DNA of 25,042 bases, taken from contig CAUJFU010000256.1 in the NCBI GenBank assembly GCA_963169055.1, forward strand, positions 1-25,042, in the 5' to 3' direction. This DNA is from Myxococcota bacterium (lineage in GTDB: Bacteria; Myxococcota_C; UBA6777). Position numbers and translations under genes: made by a program. Below, piece after piece: positions 1-8,710 of this stretch. The stretch's first letter is position 1, and each line of letters opens with the position of its first letter. Under the pieces are notes generated by a model. It had not been told where the DNA came from, searched no databases, and saw only the letters and a program-made list of their open reading frames with translations.

Positions 1-53
1 GCCGCCACCCCCCCACCAAAAAACACCACGCCTCACCCCACTGCATTTGAACT

Positions 54-126
54 GCTCCCCCCCCAAACATCCGCCCGTTCCAACGCTCGTGCGATAGCTT
101 ACTCGCTCCCCCCCAAACATCCGCCC
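54..126. repeat. Pair of C-rich direct repeats
   Basis: A 22-23 base unit (GCT, a run of 7-8 C, then AAACATCCGCCC) occurs at 54-76 and again at 105-126, 51 bases apart. The unit lies downstream of acs. The first 130 bases are strongly C-rich on this strand and I see no gene in them, though a gene could continue to the left of the window. Confidence 0.6.
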
Positions 127-134
127 TTTCACCC

Positions 135-172
135 TAAGCCAAAATTGCTAGATTATCGGTCATTTTGGCTTA
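135..172 (-). terminator. Hairpin overlapping the acs stop codon
   Basis: An 11-base perfect inverted repeat (TAAGCCAAAAT at 135-145, ATTTTGGCTTA at 162-172) has a 16-base loop and includes the acs TGA stop. It could end acs transcription or protect the 3' end. There is no clear U-tract after it on the minus strand, so the terminator call is tentative. Confidence 0.35.
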
Positions 173-2118
173 TTACTAAGCAAACTATCGACAACACCGG
201 GATCGGCGAGGGTCGAGGTATCGCCGAGATTGTTGAGTTCATTGGCTGCGATCTTGCGCAAGATCCGACGCATGATCTTTCCTGAGCGGGTTTTGGGCAA
301 CGCTTCGGCGGGATGGATCACGTCGGGAGTGGCGAGCGCACCGATCACGTTGCGAACGTGGTTTTTCACGTCTTTGATCAGCGCCTCATCCACCGCAACG
401 CCCGGCAATGGCGTGATGTACGCATAAATGCCTTGTCCTTTGATATCGTGTGGATACCCAACAACGGCACTTTCCACGATCTTTTCATGACTATTGATCG
501 CATCTTCGATCTCCGCTGTGCCGATGCGATGGCCCGAAACGTTGATCACATCATCCACACGCCCTGTAATCCGATAGTATCCATCTTCGTCTCGGATACA
601 TCCGTCCCCCGTAAAGTACATCCCCGAAAACATCGAGAAATACGTCTGTTTGAAGCGTTCGTGATCACCGTACACCGTACGCATGATCCCGGGCCAAGGC
701 TCCAACATGGTCAAGATCCCTTCGCAAGGGCCTTCGAGGATCTGGCCTTTTTCGTCCACGATCGCGGGCTTTACACCAAAAAACGGCAACGTTGCTTTGG
801 TTGGTTTTGTCGCAATCGCCCCCGGCAAGGGCGATATCATGATCCCACCGGTCTCTGTCTGCCACCATGTATCGACGATGGGGCATCGTTCATGCCCGAC
901 CACTTCGTGATACCACAGCCATGCTTCGTGGTTGATCGGCTCGCCCACCGTCCCCAACAAGCGCAAGCTACTCAGGTCATGCTTTTGCACAAAGCTGTTT
1001 CCAAATCGCTCCAACGCCCGAATCGCCGTAGGTGCGGTGTAAAAGATCGAGACCTTATACTTGTCCACCACTTCCCAAAAACGCCCAGCATCGGGATATG
1101 TTGGGATGCCTTCAAACATCAACGTCGTTGCGGCGTTGCACATCGGCCCGTAGATAATGTAACTGTGGCCCGTCACCCATCCGATATCCGCCGTACACCA
1201 ATAGATATCCTCGGGCTTGTAATCGAACACATACTTGAAGGTCGTCGCGGCATAGACCATATAACCGCCCGTCGTGTGCAGAACGCCTTTGGGCTTGCCC
1301 GTAGAACCCGATGTATACAGGATAAACAGCGGATCTTCGGCATCCATCCACACAGGTTCGCAGACATCTTCTGCCCCCACCATCAGCTCATGCCACCAAC
1401 GATCGCGCCCTTCGACCATATCGACCTTGACTTGGCCCTTGGTGCGGTCTGCAATGATACAAAGGCGCACCGAATGGCCCTTTCTTTTGCAGATCCCAAG
1501 CGCATCGTCCGTTGTTTGTTTCAACGGGATCGGCTTGTTTCCACGCATACTTCCGTCGGCGGTGATCACCACGTCGCTTGTCGCATCAAGGATGCGATCT
1601 GAGAGCGAATCTGCGGAGAATCCGCCAAAAACGATGGTATGAACCGCGCCGATCCGCGCACAAGCAAGCATCGCAAACGCAAGTTCGGGGATCATCGGCA
1701 TGTAGATCGCGACCCGATCGCCCTTTTTCACGCCTTGGGCCTTGAGGACGTTGGCAAAACGGGAGACTTCACGCAGCACTTCGCTGTAGGTGAAACGCTT
1801 GTCTTCGCCGGGTTCGTTGCCTTCCCACAAGATCGCGATCTTGTCGCCGTAGCCGCGTGCGATCTGTGCATCAAGCGCGTTGTAGCAGAGATTGGTCTTG
1901 CCGCCCACAAACCATTGGACATCGATCTTGTCCGTAAAGTCGTACGAACGCACCTTCGTCCAAGGCGCTTGCCAATGGAATTCTTGGGCGATCTCTGCCC
2001 AAAAGCCGTCGGGATCTTGGATCGAGCGGTCGTACATCGTGCGGTAGGCTTCGAGGGACTTGACATGGGCTTGTTTGCTGAACGCTTCTGAGGGCGGATA
2101 GAGCTTGTCTTCGAGCAT
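160..2118 (-). CDS. acs: Acetyl-CoA synthetase (AMP-forming)
   Basis: This enzyme converts acetate, ATP and CoA to acetyl-CoA through an acetyl-AMP intermediate in the cytoplasm. The 652-residue length from the chosen start equals that of well-known bacterial Acs proteins. Visible motifs are the adenylate-forming P-loop [11 protein letters not shown], the WWQTETGG core motif, the hinge segment [13 protein letters not shown], and [11 protein letters not shown] near the C-terminus, whose lysine (about residue 614) is the catalytic lysine that is acetylated in homologues. The ATG at 2118 is preferred because AAGGAGG (complement of 2126-2132) sits just upstream; a longer reading frame to 2184 uses a non-ATG start, lacks family similarity in the added part and would run through the likely promoter. 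The gene is divergent from the sigma-54 response regulator, which might control it, but nothing in the sequence proves this. Confidence 0.97.
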   Translation of the reverse strand: MLEDKLYPPSEAFSKQAHVKSLEAYRTMYDRSIQDPDGFWAEIAQEFHWQAPWTKVRSYDFTDKIDVQWFVGGKTNLCYNALDAQIARGYGDKIAILWEGNEPGEDKRFTYSEVLREVSRFANVLKAQGVKKGDRVAIYMPMIPELAFAMLACARIGAVHTIVFGGFSADSLSDRILDATSDVVITADGSMRGNKPIPLKQTTDDALGICKRKGHSVRLCIIADRTKGQVKVDMVEGRDRWWHELMVGAEDVCEPVWMDAEDPLFILYTSGSTGKPKGVLHTTGGYMVYAATTFKYVFDYKPEDIYWCTADIGWVTGHSYIIYGPMCNAATTLMFEGIPTYPDAGRFWEVVDKYKVSIFYTAPTAIRALERFGNSFVQKHDLSSLRLLGTVGEPINHEAWLWYHEVVGHERCPIVDTWWQTETGGIMISPLPGAIATKPTKATLPFFGVKPAIVDEKGQILEGPCEGILTMLEPWPGIMRTVYGDHERFKQTYFSMFSGMYFTGDGCIRDEDGYYRITGRVDDVINVSGHRIGTAEIEDAINSHEKIVESAVVGYPHDIKGQGIYAYITPLPGVAVDEALIKDVKNHVRNVIGALATPDVIHPAEALPKTRSGKIMRRILRKIAANELNNLGDTSTLADPGVVDSLLSNKPK

Positions 2119-2156
2119 CGTTGGGCCTCCTTGGTTCGTTGAAAAAGGGCCTAAAC

Positions 2157-2184
2157 AGGTTAGCCAACCGCCCGCCTCTGTCAA
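2157..2184 (-). promoter_or_regulatory. Candidate sigma-70 promoter of acs
   Basis: On the minus strand a perfect TTGACA (complement of 2179-2184) is followed after 16 bases by TAACCT (complement of 2157-2162). It lies about 40 bases upstream of the acs start. The -10 match is weak, so only the -35 is convincing. Confidence 0.4.
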
Positions 2185-2242
2185 TACTTCAAGAAACGAA
2201 AGGCGAAGATGCGACCTACCGTGCAGTGATATCGCGTGGGGC

Positions 2243-2272
2243 TTGTCAGGAGTATGGGGGCGGTGTTATACC
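2243..2272 (+). promoter_or_regulatory. Candidate sigma-70 promoter of the response regulator gene
   Basis: TTGTCA at 2243-2248 is followed after 18 bases by TATACC at 2267-2272. It is placed 50-65 bases upstream of the plausible start codons of the downstream gene. Both boxes are imperfect. Confidence 0.3.
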
Positions 2273-2321
2273 AAACGGGATCTTGCCTTGGATTCGCGGC
2301 ATTCTGCCGAAGCCCTTTTGG

Positions 2322-3767
2322 ATGGAGATGGGTCGATTGACCACCAACGCACAACCCCCCCAACCCCAAGACAACGCCCGCCGTCACGAGATCCTCGTCG
2401 TCGATGACGAACGTGGAATGCGTCGCGTCTTGTGCGCGATGTTGGAAAAAAAAGGCTACTTTGTCCACACCGCTGCGGATGGACTCGAAGCCGTCTCGCT
2501 TTTGGCAGAGCGCCCTATCGCCGTCCTGATCACCGATATCAAGATGCCCAACATGGACGGAATGGCCCTTTTGGATCACGTCCTTGCTCACCATCCACAC
2601 ATCCCAACCATCGTCATTACAGCCCATGGGACCGTCGATAACGCCGTAGTAGCCCTCAAAAAAGGGGCGTTTGATTACATCACCAAACCCTTCGATATCA
2701 CCGAGATGCAGGTGATCGTTGAAAAAGCCCTACACACCCGCGAACTCAACGATCGCAACTATCATCCTGACCCCGAAGAGATCGGGCGTTACGACATCAT
2801 CGGTCGCTCCAAACAGATGATGGCTGTCTATGACGTGATCTCCAAAGTCGCAGACACCCCATCCACCGTCCTGATCACAGGTGAGAGCGGAACAGGAAAA
2901 GAACTGATCGCCCGCGCATTGCACCAACACAGCAGCCGCCGCAACAAGCCTTTTATCGCCATTAACTGCGCTGCGATCCCGCAAAACTTGATGGAATCGG
3001 AACTCTTCGGCCACGAAAAAGGAGCCTTCACAGGGGCGATATCTTCGCGTGCAGGGCGTTTTGAGTTGGCCCACGAAGGAACCCTTTTTCTTGATGAGAT
3101 CGGCGAGATCCCCGTCGAGATGCAAGTCAAGATGCTACGCGCCCTTCAAGAAGGCAGTTTCGAGCGCGTTGGTGGCATCCAAACCATCAAAGTCGAAGTC
3201 CGTGTCGTCGCCGCCACCAACCAAAACCTCCAAGAAAAGATCAAACAAGGCACCTTCCGCGAAGACTTGTTCTACCGATTGAACGTCGTTCCGATCCATC
3301 TCCCGCCTCTACGCGAACGCCGTTCCGATATCCCCCTGTTGGTTCAACACTTTATCGACAAATTCAATCTTCGCCTGCGAAAGTCCATCGAAGGGATCAC
3401 CCCCGAAGCGCTGAATTCTTTGCAAGAATACCAGTGGCCAGGTAATATCCGTGAGCTTGAGAATGTGATCGAACGCTGCCTGTTGTTCGCTTTGGGCGCG
3501 CAGATCACGCTCCAAGAACTCCCCCCCGAACTCTTGCAAAGCGGTGCGCAGGGCGGCGTCTACATCCCACCCGCCATCGCTTGCGATATGAGTATGTCTC
3601 TGCCAGAGCTTTGGAAGATCCAAAAAGAACGACTGGAACGGGAGATGTTGCGGCGTGCGCTCGATCAAACACAAGGCAACGTCACCAAAGCCGCCGATCT
3701 GCTCGGCATCAGCCGCAAAAGTATGCAAAAAAAGATGAAAGATCTAGGTCTGCGTGAACATGCTTGA
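2322..3767 (+). CDS. NtrC-family sigma-54-dependent response regulator
   Basis: This protein is a transcription activator that, once phosphorylated on its receiver domain, should use ATP to remodel sigma-54 RNA polymerase. From the ATG at 2322 it is 481 residues. The receiver domain has the acidic pair D28/D29, the phospho-acceptor D72 (in TDIKMPNMDG) and K122 (TKPF). The AAA+ domain has Walker A GESGTGKE (187-194), an intact GAFTGA sigma-54 contact loop (234-239) and Walker B FLDEIGE (about 256). A Fis-type helix-turn-helix ends the protein (NVTKAADLLGISRKSMQKK). The start is uncertain: ATG at 2322 and 2328 have poor ribosome sites, while a TTG at 2337 follows GGAG with good spacing. The open frame continues back to 2121, but that part overlaps the acs promoter and is not conserved-looking. 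No partner histidine kinase is present in the window. Confidence 0.93.
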   Translation: MEMGRLTTNAQPPQPQDNARRHEILVVDDERGMRRVLCAMLEKKGYFVHTAADGLEAVSLLAERPIAVLITDIKMPNMDGMALLDHVLAHHPHIPTIVITAHGTVDNAVVALKKGAFDYITKPFDITEMQVIVEKALHTRELNDRNYHPDPEEIGRYDIIGRSKQMMAVYDVISKVADTPSTVLITGESGTGKELIARALHQHSSRRNKPFIAINCAAIPQNLMESELFGHEKGAFTGAISSRAGRFELAHEGTLFLDEIGEIPVEMQVKMLRALQEGSFERVGGIQTIKVEVRVVAATNQNLQEKIKQGTFREDLFYRLNVVPIHLPPLRERRSDIPLLVQHFIDKFNLRLRKSIEGITPEALNSLQEYQWPGNIRELENVIERCLLFALGAQITLQELPPELLQSGAQGGVYIPPAIACDMSMSLPELWKIQKERLEREMLRRALDQTQGNVTKAADLLGISRKSMQKKMKDLGLREHA

Positions 3768-3806
3768 ACGATGTTTTTTTTGGCGATATCGTCTTGGAGG
3801 CGCGTG

Positions 3807-5159
3807 ATGAGTCGATGGTCTATGCTCCTTGCTCGGAGCTTGTTGTGTCTCACGATCTTGTTGGTCGGCCCTGCCATAGCATCTGCGGCGTTTATCACAG
3901 ACGTCACGGACTCCTTCGATCCCGAAAATCGACGGCCTTTCGGCTTTCGCTTGTTCGTCTCTTATGAGTTTCAATCCACCTCCGCAGAGATCGCCCGCGA
4001 ATACTGCCGCGTCTCTAGCGATCCCGCCTACAACCGCTCCTGCCGCACTCCGCCGCGCCCGGGCCGCTCGCCCTACGACGACCGCTTCTTTGACTACGCC
4101 CCCGAATTCGATCTCTCGCGATTCCAACACAAGATGGATATCCGCGCTGCCATCGGCCTTTACAAAGATCTCGAACTCTTTGTCAACGTTCCCTTAATCT
4201 TCTCCGAACAGTTTAACATCCGCACCAACAGCGCCGATCAGCGTTTTGCCAACGCCACCCTCGTCAAAGAAAATATCATCCCCTCCAGCTCCCTCAACAA
4301 CGAAGAAGCCACCGCCCGCCACGGTTTTGGACTCGGCGACCTCTCTCTCGGCCTACGCTGGGGCGTCTTCAACGATGCTCGCGATCGCGGCAAAGCAAGC
4401 TGGGTCTTGGGCATCGAATGGACCCTTCCCACCGGCGAAGTCTGGGCTCCGGGCGATCCGCGAGCCTTTACACCTAGCGGTGGTGCTGGCGTTGGGCGCG
4501 GCGCACACGTCCTCCACTTCAATGTCTCGCTCAGCAAGCGCATCTCGATCTTCGATCCCTACGTGCAGATCTGGTACAAACTCTACCTCGTCGAACAGAA
4601 CGTCAAAGAAGGCTTACAACGCTTTGCGACAGGGGCCGATGCGAAAACCCCTCGCGTGATCGAAGAAGCCCTTGCACCCGGGCATCACGGCGGTCTGCTC
4701 TTTGGAACCGAGATCGTCATGTGGGAAAACCTCGCCCGCGAACAAAAACTCGCCCTCGATCTGCGCTTTTCTTTTACAGGCCGCTTTGAAGGCCGCGACT
4801 ATACGATGTTTACCGACTTCCTCTCGGCTTATCAGCCCCGCGTCGGCGAAACCTTTACCCGTCAAAGTCTGATCACCGATCACGAACAATCCTTTACTTA
4901 CGGCGGGATGGCGGCTTTCCTCTTCCGCCTCGCACGCTACGGCCTGATCCGTGTCGAAGGGCGCGTCGATTATACCCCTCCCTTCTTTGTCACCTACGCC
5001 AAACGCGGCGTCGACAAAGACGGCAACGGCTACGTCAACCCCGGAACCGACGAAGAATACCCCTACCACGTCCGCGATCTCGATGGCATCGGACGCCGCA
5101 TCCAACAGCGAAACACCCTCACTTGGGCCATCATGATCACCGCTGGTCTCACCATCTAA
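3807..5159 (+). CDS. Secreted outer-membrane beta-barrel-like protein, function unknown
   Basis: I do not recognise a specific family. The 450-residue product starts with a clear Sec signal peptide (hydrophobic stretch ending GPAIASA, cleavage expected before AF). The mature part is rich in alternating polar and hydrophobic strands with many aromatic residues, as in outer-membrane barrels, and two cysteines sit near the N-terminus. A DxDGNG turn resembling the first half of an EF-hand loop (DKDGNGYV) lies near residues 403-410 and could bind calcium. The ATG at 3807 is chosen because GGAGG at 3796-3800 lies six bases upstream; the in-frame ATG at 3771 would add twelve residues ahead of the signal peptide. 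It starts 39 bases after the response regulator, so the two may be co-transcribed. Confidence 0.8.
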   Translation: MSRWSMLLARSLLCLTILLVGPAIASAAFITDVTDSFDPENRRPFGFRLFVSYEFQSTSAEIAREYCRVSSDPAYNRSCRTPPRPGRSPYDDRFFDYAPEFDLSRFQHKMDIRAAIGLYKDLELFVNVPLIFSEQFNIRTNSADQRFANATLVKENIIPSSSLNNEEATARHGFGLGDLSLGLRWGVFNDARDRGKASWVLGIEWTLPTGEVWAPGDPRAFTPSGGAGVGRGAHVLHFNVSLSKRISIFDPYVQIWYKLYLVEQNVKEGLQRFATGADAKTPRVIEEALAPGHHGGLLFGTEIVMWENLAREQKLALDLRFSFTGRFEGRDYTMFTDFLSAYQPRVGETFTRQSLITDHEQSFTYGGMAAFLFRLARYGLIRVEGRVDYTPPFFVTYAKRGVDKDGNGYVNPGTDEEYPYHVRDLDGIGRRIQQRNTLTWAIMITAGLTI

Positions 5160-5199
5160 CCCGCAACGATCCGTTGTTTAGCCGCAGTGGACTGGGTTT

Positions 5200-6315
5200 C
5201 TACAAGAGACGTCGGCGCCACACCAGCGCAAACAGCGTAAGCAGCGCATACAGCGAGAGTTCGGAGGGAGGGGGTGCGAGTTGACAGCCGCAACCAGCAG
5301 GTCGACAAGCGTGGATGGATTGCTCTTTGTCCTGTTGGCAAGTCAAACCGTCCTTGCAGCGGCGCGCAAAAGAACAGGCTTGTTTTTCTTCGATGGTTCC
5401 GGGTGAAAGGCAGATGCAGCGCTCCGATTCTTTCGAGCAGGGCTCTTCGAATCGCGTATGATCGCGGCATCGCTGAGGTGCGGTACAATCGCTATCTTGC
5501 TTGCATAGCCCTTGCGGCTCCTCCAAAAACGGTTTTAGCCACGCTTGATAAACATCGATCCGCAGATACGCCGTCATGCCATCACAAGCAGGTTGGTTGG
5601 GTGCAGCCAAGGAACCCGTCACATGCGAAGCCACCCCAAGGATCGAAAGCTGTTCGCCCTCTTGGAACAATGCAGGACCGCCAGAATCGCCGCTGCATGG
5701 GCTTTTGTTTGCTTCAAACACGCGAAAAAAAGACGGGATCACCGCAGATATCGGCAGACTGACCGAGTGTTTTCGTTTGGCCTCGATCATCTGAGGCCGC
5801 GTTTGGAGCAGCCCATAACCGATGGCTGTGATGCGCTTTTGAAGCCAATCGCCCTCCATCGCATTCGGATACAACGCCATCGGCTGGATCAACGGGATCG
5901 CTTCACGAAAGCGCAACAAGGCGATATCGTGATCAAAAGAGAGCGTCGAGGGCGCCCATTGGGCATGGACAGAAGTGTTCTCGACGTCCACGAAATGTTG
6001 ATCAAAGCCCGTCGCAGCTTGACTTGGAAGATCGATGCGAAAACGCAGCTTGAGGTTGAGTGCTTTGGCGATATCGAGACAATGCGCCGCAGTAAGCGCC
6101 AGACGCGGTGCGATCAGCGTCGCCGTACAAAACGGCGTGAACGTGTTCGTGGTCAGCACACCAACGGCTGGATGGCTCAGATCCTCTTTCCCTCCGATGA
6201 TCGGCTGTTGACGTTGCTCCAAGGGTTCTTGCCCGCACGCCAACAGCAACCCTCCCACAACACCACAAACCAAAAAACAAAGCACAAACCAACGAAGCCA
6301 CCGCAATGTTCGCAT
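5200..6315 (-). CDS. Trypsin-like serine protease, lipoprotein with MYXO-CTERM-like tail
   Basis: This is a secreted S1-family endopeptidase of 371 residues. The N-terminus is a lipoprotein signal with lipobox LLAC (C27). The protease domain begins near PIIGG and has all three catalytic residues: H78 in LTAAHC, D130 in DHDIALL and S211 in CSGDSGGP. After it comes a cysteine-rich linker of about 80 residues. The C-terminus is CGC, a short linker, a hydrophobic helix and a final arginine cluster (VWRRRLL), which matches the architecture of the MYXO-CTERM sorting signal known from myxobacteria. A lipobox and such a tail on one protein is unusual. The start at ATG 6315 is preferred over a TTG at 6354 because it directly opens the signal peptide; no strong ribosome site is seen. 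The gene converges on the barrel-like protein gene 40 bases away. Confidence 0.9.
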   Translation of the reverse strand: MRTLRWLRWFVLCFLVCGVVGGLLLACGQEPLEQRQQPIIGGKEDLSHPAVGVLTTNTFTPFCTATLIAPRLALTAAHCLDIAKALNLKLRFRIDLPSQAATGFDQHFVDVENTSVHAQWAPSTLSFDHDIALLRFREAIPLIQPMALYPNAMEGDWLQKRITAIGYGLLQTRPQMIEAKRKHSVSLPISAVIPSFFRVFEANKSPCSGDSGGPALFQEGEQLSILGVASHVTGSLAAPNQPACDGMTAYLRIDVYQAWLKPFLEEPQGLCKQDSDCTAPQRCRDHTRFEEPCSKESERCICLSPGTIEEKQACSFARRCKDGLTCQQDKEQSIHACRPAGCGCQLAPPPSELSLYALLTLFALVWRRRLL

Positions 6316-6378
6316 TTCAAACACCCACTTCTCTAACGCATCGTCGCATCTCAAACACCCGCTTTTCTAACCCACGCT
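6311..6378. repeat. 34-bp tandem repeat over the protease start codon
   Basis: Two adjacent 34-base units (6311-6344 and 6345-6378) match at about 27 positions. The protease ATG lies in the first unit. The second unit supplies another ATG (complement of 6347-6349) in a different frame that opens a ten-codon reading frame ending just upstream of the protease start. Confidence 0.5.
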
Positions 6379-6675
6379 TGTATGCAAGGAAAGGATTCGC
6401 CTATATCGCTTCTGTGATTCCACTCTTCGAGGATTTGGGATCCGCCTCGGTCAGCAACGCATCTCAAAACAGTTGATCGAACGAGAGGCTCTTGGTTAAA
6501 GTGCGTCGGTGGAAGTGTCGTGGATGCGCAAAAGGCTTCAACATCCGAAGAGATCGCCTACTCACCAAAACATCGGTGGATCGGGGAAGAAGACAAGCAC
6601 CCGCAGCGTGAAGATACCACAGCAGCGGCACCACACCCAAAGAAAAAAACAGCCGACCAAGGAGCGTTTTGGACG
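6316..6675. other. Intergenic region between divergent genes
   Basis: This 360-base stretch holds the tandem repeat near its left end and presumably the promoters of the protease and of the small cysteine protein. A weak pair TTGATC (6473-6478) and TTAAAG (6496-6501), spaced 17 bases, points rightward. A GTG at 6520 could extend the small cysteine protein by 52 residues. I see nothing else. Confidence 0.4.
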
Positions 6676-6918
6676 ATGACCAGCAAACAAGCCCCCACCT
6701 TTACCCCTCTTCAAGGGCCTGTGACGGCGCTCTTTTTGGAAGAAGCTGAGCGCTTACGCCTCCGATTTTGTTGCGAAGAGTGCATCTTTTTTCAACCCGA
6801 ACAAGGTGGGCGTTGCTTATACAATTACCCAAATACGCAACACCGCCGCGCCTACTTTGAAGAAGACCACGTCGTCGGGCGCGTCTTGATCTTTTGCCGC
6901 GAGTTCGAGATCCTCTAG
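6676..6918 (+). CDS. Small five-cysteine protein, possible metal-binding
   Basis: I do not recognise a named family. The 80-residue product has cysteines at 32, 33, 36, 47 and 74, arranged as CCxxC, then GGRC followed by YPNTQHRR, then FCREF. This spacing suggests a zinc or iron-sulfur site, but that is inference. It has no signal peptide or membrane segment. ATG 6676 is chosen because AAGGAG lies at 6659-6664, a slightly long 11 bases upstream; a GTG at 6520 in the same frame would give 132 residues, the added part being hydrophilic and low in complexity. The gene ends 10 bases before the end of comF on the other strand. Confidence 0.65.
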   Translation: MTSKQAPTFTPLQGPVTALFLEEAERLRLRFCCEECIFFQPEQGGRCLYNYPNTQHRRAYFEEDHVVGRVLIFCREFEIL

Positions 6919-6928
6919 TCCCAAATCA

Positions 6929-7900
6929 CTAAATCGCCCGACACAAGGCCATTGCATCAACCTTCGCAGGAGACCCAAGGCGAAGGGCCTCTGCACACGC
7001 CGCAAGTGTCGCACCTGTCGTGATCACATCGTCCACCAGCAACACGCGTTTGTTGTGGAGCTTTTGCTTCGCCCAAGGCGCAAGCGTGATCTGCCCCGCA
7101 AGCGCGGTCCGACGTGCTGCACCATCCAATCCCACTTGGGTTTGTTCTTCTTGAGTTCGCAACAAGATCTCAGGATGACCGTCGCATCGGCTTTTTGCCC
7201 CCAAGGCTTGCGCCAACCTCCACGCAGGATGAAACCCACGCCAACGCAAACGCTTTCGCGACATCGGCACAGGCACCAAGATATCGTATTGATCGAGAAC
7301 TTCGGACCACACGACCGATTCTTTTTGAACGATCGCACAAAGGCCCTCCCCTGCGTCTAGATCGCGTTGGTACTTCCAGCGCCGCAACAGCGCACGGATC
7401 GTCCCTGCATACGCAAAGAATGCCCTGCATCGCTCGACGCCTACGCCTTCTCCTCGGCACGAAACACAACGGCCACGCGTCTCATGCGCTGCATCCCACC
7501 ACGCAGCAGAATAACTCTCGCTCGGTTCGTCCTCCAACCATGACATCGACTGATCTCGCCGATGCCACCGATGAAATAAACGCTCGCCCTCTCGCATCGG
7601 CGCGGCACATCGCTCACAAACCACCCCATCACGCAACGACCAGCACCCCTCTTTGCAACAAGCACACAACACATCTCCCGAACGATCGATCACCAACGGC
7701 TCCGCACACCCCACACAACGCGGCGGATACAACAACGCCAACAAGCCTTCTCCACACATCCGCAATCCCTCCCCGATCTCGCGCCAGAGTTGAAAAGACC
7801 GATGGTTCGGCGCATTCAGATCCCGAGAAAAGACAGGTTGGGGTGCTGCTTGTGTTGGGTGGTTTGGCGAGACGATAAGTTGTTTTGCGGGTCTGTTCAT
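6929..7900 (-). CDS. comF: ComF family phosphoribosyltransferase-like protein
   Basis: ComF proteins are needed for natural DNA uptake in competent bacteria and are linked to single-strand DNA handling at the inner face of the membrane. The 323-residue product has an N-terminal cysteine-rich zinc-finger region (YPPRCVGC, LCACC, CERC, around residues 60-105), a further CVSC...C pair, and at the C-terminus the phosphoribosyl-binding loop VLLVDDVITTGATL. The start at ATG 7900 has GGAGG (complement of 7907-7911) seven bases upstream; a longer frame to 8005 lacks a comparable site. The N-terminal 50 residues before the zinc fingers are longer than usual for the family. No other competence gene is in the window, so the symbol follows family rather than proven role. 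Confidence 0.9.
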   Translation of the reverse strand: MNRPAKQLIVSPNHPTQAAPQPVFSRDLNAPNHRSFQLWREIGEGLRMCGEGLLALLYPPRCVGCAEPLVIDRSGDVLCACCKEGCWSLRDGVVCERCAAPMREGERLFHRWHRRDQSMSWLEDEPSESYSAAWWDAAHETRGRCVSCRGEGVGVERCRAFFAYAGTIRALLRRWKYQRDLDAGEGLCAIVQKESVVWSEVLDQYDILVPVPMSRKRLRWRGFHPAWRLAQALGAKSRCDGHPEILLRTQEEQTQVGLDGAARRTALAGQITLAPWAKQKLHNKRVLLVDDVITTGATLAACAEALRLGSPAKVDAMALCRAI

Positions 7901-7951
7901 GGGATACCTCCAAGAACGAATGTTTGTGAATTGCGATTCGGGCGGACGATT

Positions 7952-7972
7952 CGAGCATTTTGCACATGCTCG
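7952..7972 (-). promoter_or_regulatory. Hairpin upstream of comF
   Basis: CGAGCAT (7952-7958) and ATGCTCG (7966-7972) form a perfect 7-bp stem with a 7-base loop, about 50 bases upstream of the comF start. Its role is unknown; it lacks a U-tract on the minus strand. Confidence 0.35.
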
Positions 7973-8033
7973 TGTAAAAACGGTCTGCTCGGATAGAAGT
8001 GACACGAAATCCGCATGTTGTGTGATCGCGTGA

Positions 8034-8059
8034 TGTAGGGGCGGTTCGCGAACCGCCCG
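8034..8059. repeat. REP-like palindrome, copy 1
   Basis: A perfect 20-bp palindrome, GGGCGGTTCG followed by its reverse complement, lies at 8039-8058. With flanking bases, 26 bases (8034-8059) are identical to 22738-22763. Being extragenic, palindromic and repeated makes it similar in kind to REP elements. Confidence 0.75.
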
Positions 8060-8224
8060 TCTATAGGGACATGGAGGATCAAACGCACACCATCACACAG
8101 CAACAGGATTTCTTATGACGTCAGCAGGCCCTCATGGAAAAGGTGTGCCAACTGCTCCACAAAAAAGACGAGGCATTGGGAAGAGCAGGCGAGAAGGGGA
8201 GAGCAGCGTCGGTGCGATGGGTGT

Positions 8225-8695
8225 TTAGCGGTGATAGGGTTCGTTTTTGAGGAGAGTCCAAGCGCGGTAGAGTTGCTCGGCGAGGAGCAACAGCGCGATT
8301 TGGTGGGGGAAAGTCATGGGGGAGAGGGACAAGAGGATATCGGCGCGTTGTTTGACTTCGGGAGCGAGGCCGGCTCCGCTGCCGATCACAAACAACAGGC
8401 GACCACGACAAGCATCGAGGGAGGATTGCATCGTGGCGGCCCATGCTTGGCTGTCAAGGCGGCGACCTTCTTCGGAGAGCGCGATCAGCGTGTCGCCTTC
8501 GCCGACTTGGGCGAGGATGCGCTCGCCTTCGATCTGTATCGCACGCGGTTCACTTGCAGCGTTGGTCTTTTTTTCTTCTTTAAGGCGGATCAATTCGATC
8601 GGACAGTAGAGACGGAGACGCTGTAGATAAGTCTCGATCCCTTCTTCGAGGTAGCGGTCTTTGAGCCGGCCCATCACAAGAATAGCGATCTTCAT
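8225..8695 (-). CDS. rlmH: 23S rRNA (pseudouridine1915-N3)-methyltransferase RlmH
   Basis: RlmH is a SPOUT-fold enzyme that uses S-adenosylmethionine to methylate pseudouridine 1915 in helix 69 of 23S rRNA on assembled ribosomes. The 156-residue length is normal. The C-terminal half carries the family blocks [35 protein letters not shown] and the ending NEPYHR. The usual FVIGGADG glycine-rich loop reads FVIGSGAG here, a mild departure. The gene starts 15 bases after the rsfS stop, so the two very likely share a transcript, an arrangement common in bacteria. Confidence 0.96.
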   Translation of the reverse strand: MKIAILVMGRLKDRYLEEGIETYLQRLRLYCPIELIRLKEEKKTNAASEPRAIQIEGERILAQVGEGDTLIALSEEGRRLDSQAWAATMQSSLDACRGRLLFVIGSGAGLAPEVKQRADILLSLSPMTFPHQIALLLLAEQLYRAWTLLKNEPYHR

Positions 8696-8710
8696 CGGTC
8701 AGACGCGATC

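Larger units (their letters stand above)
7901..8224. other. Spacer between rlmH and comF
   Basis: This 324-base stretch holds a 7-bp hairpin (7952-7972) and a palindromic repeat (8034-8059) shared with another spacer in the window. A 37-codon plus-strand frame (8115-8228) running into the end of rlmH has no supporting features. Confidence 0.5.

Noticed and set aside
313-1602. 429-codon plus-strand open frame opposite acs
   Set aside because: It lies wholly antisense to a clearly conserved acs gene, has no family motif and no ribosome site.
8115-8228. 37-codon plus-strand frame ending at the rlmH stop
   Set aside because: There is no family resemblance and composition is not coding-like.
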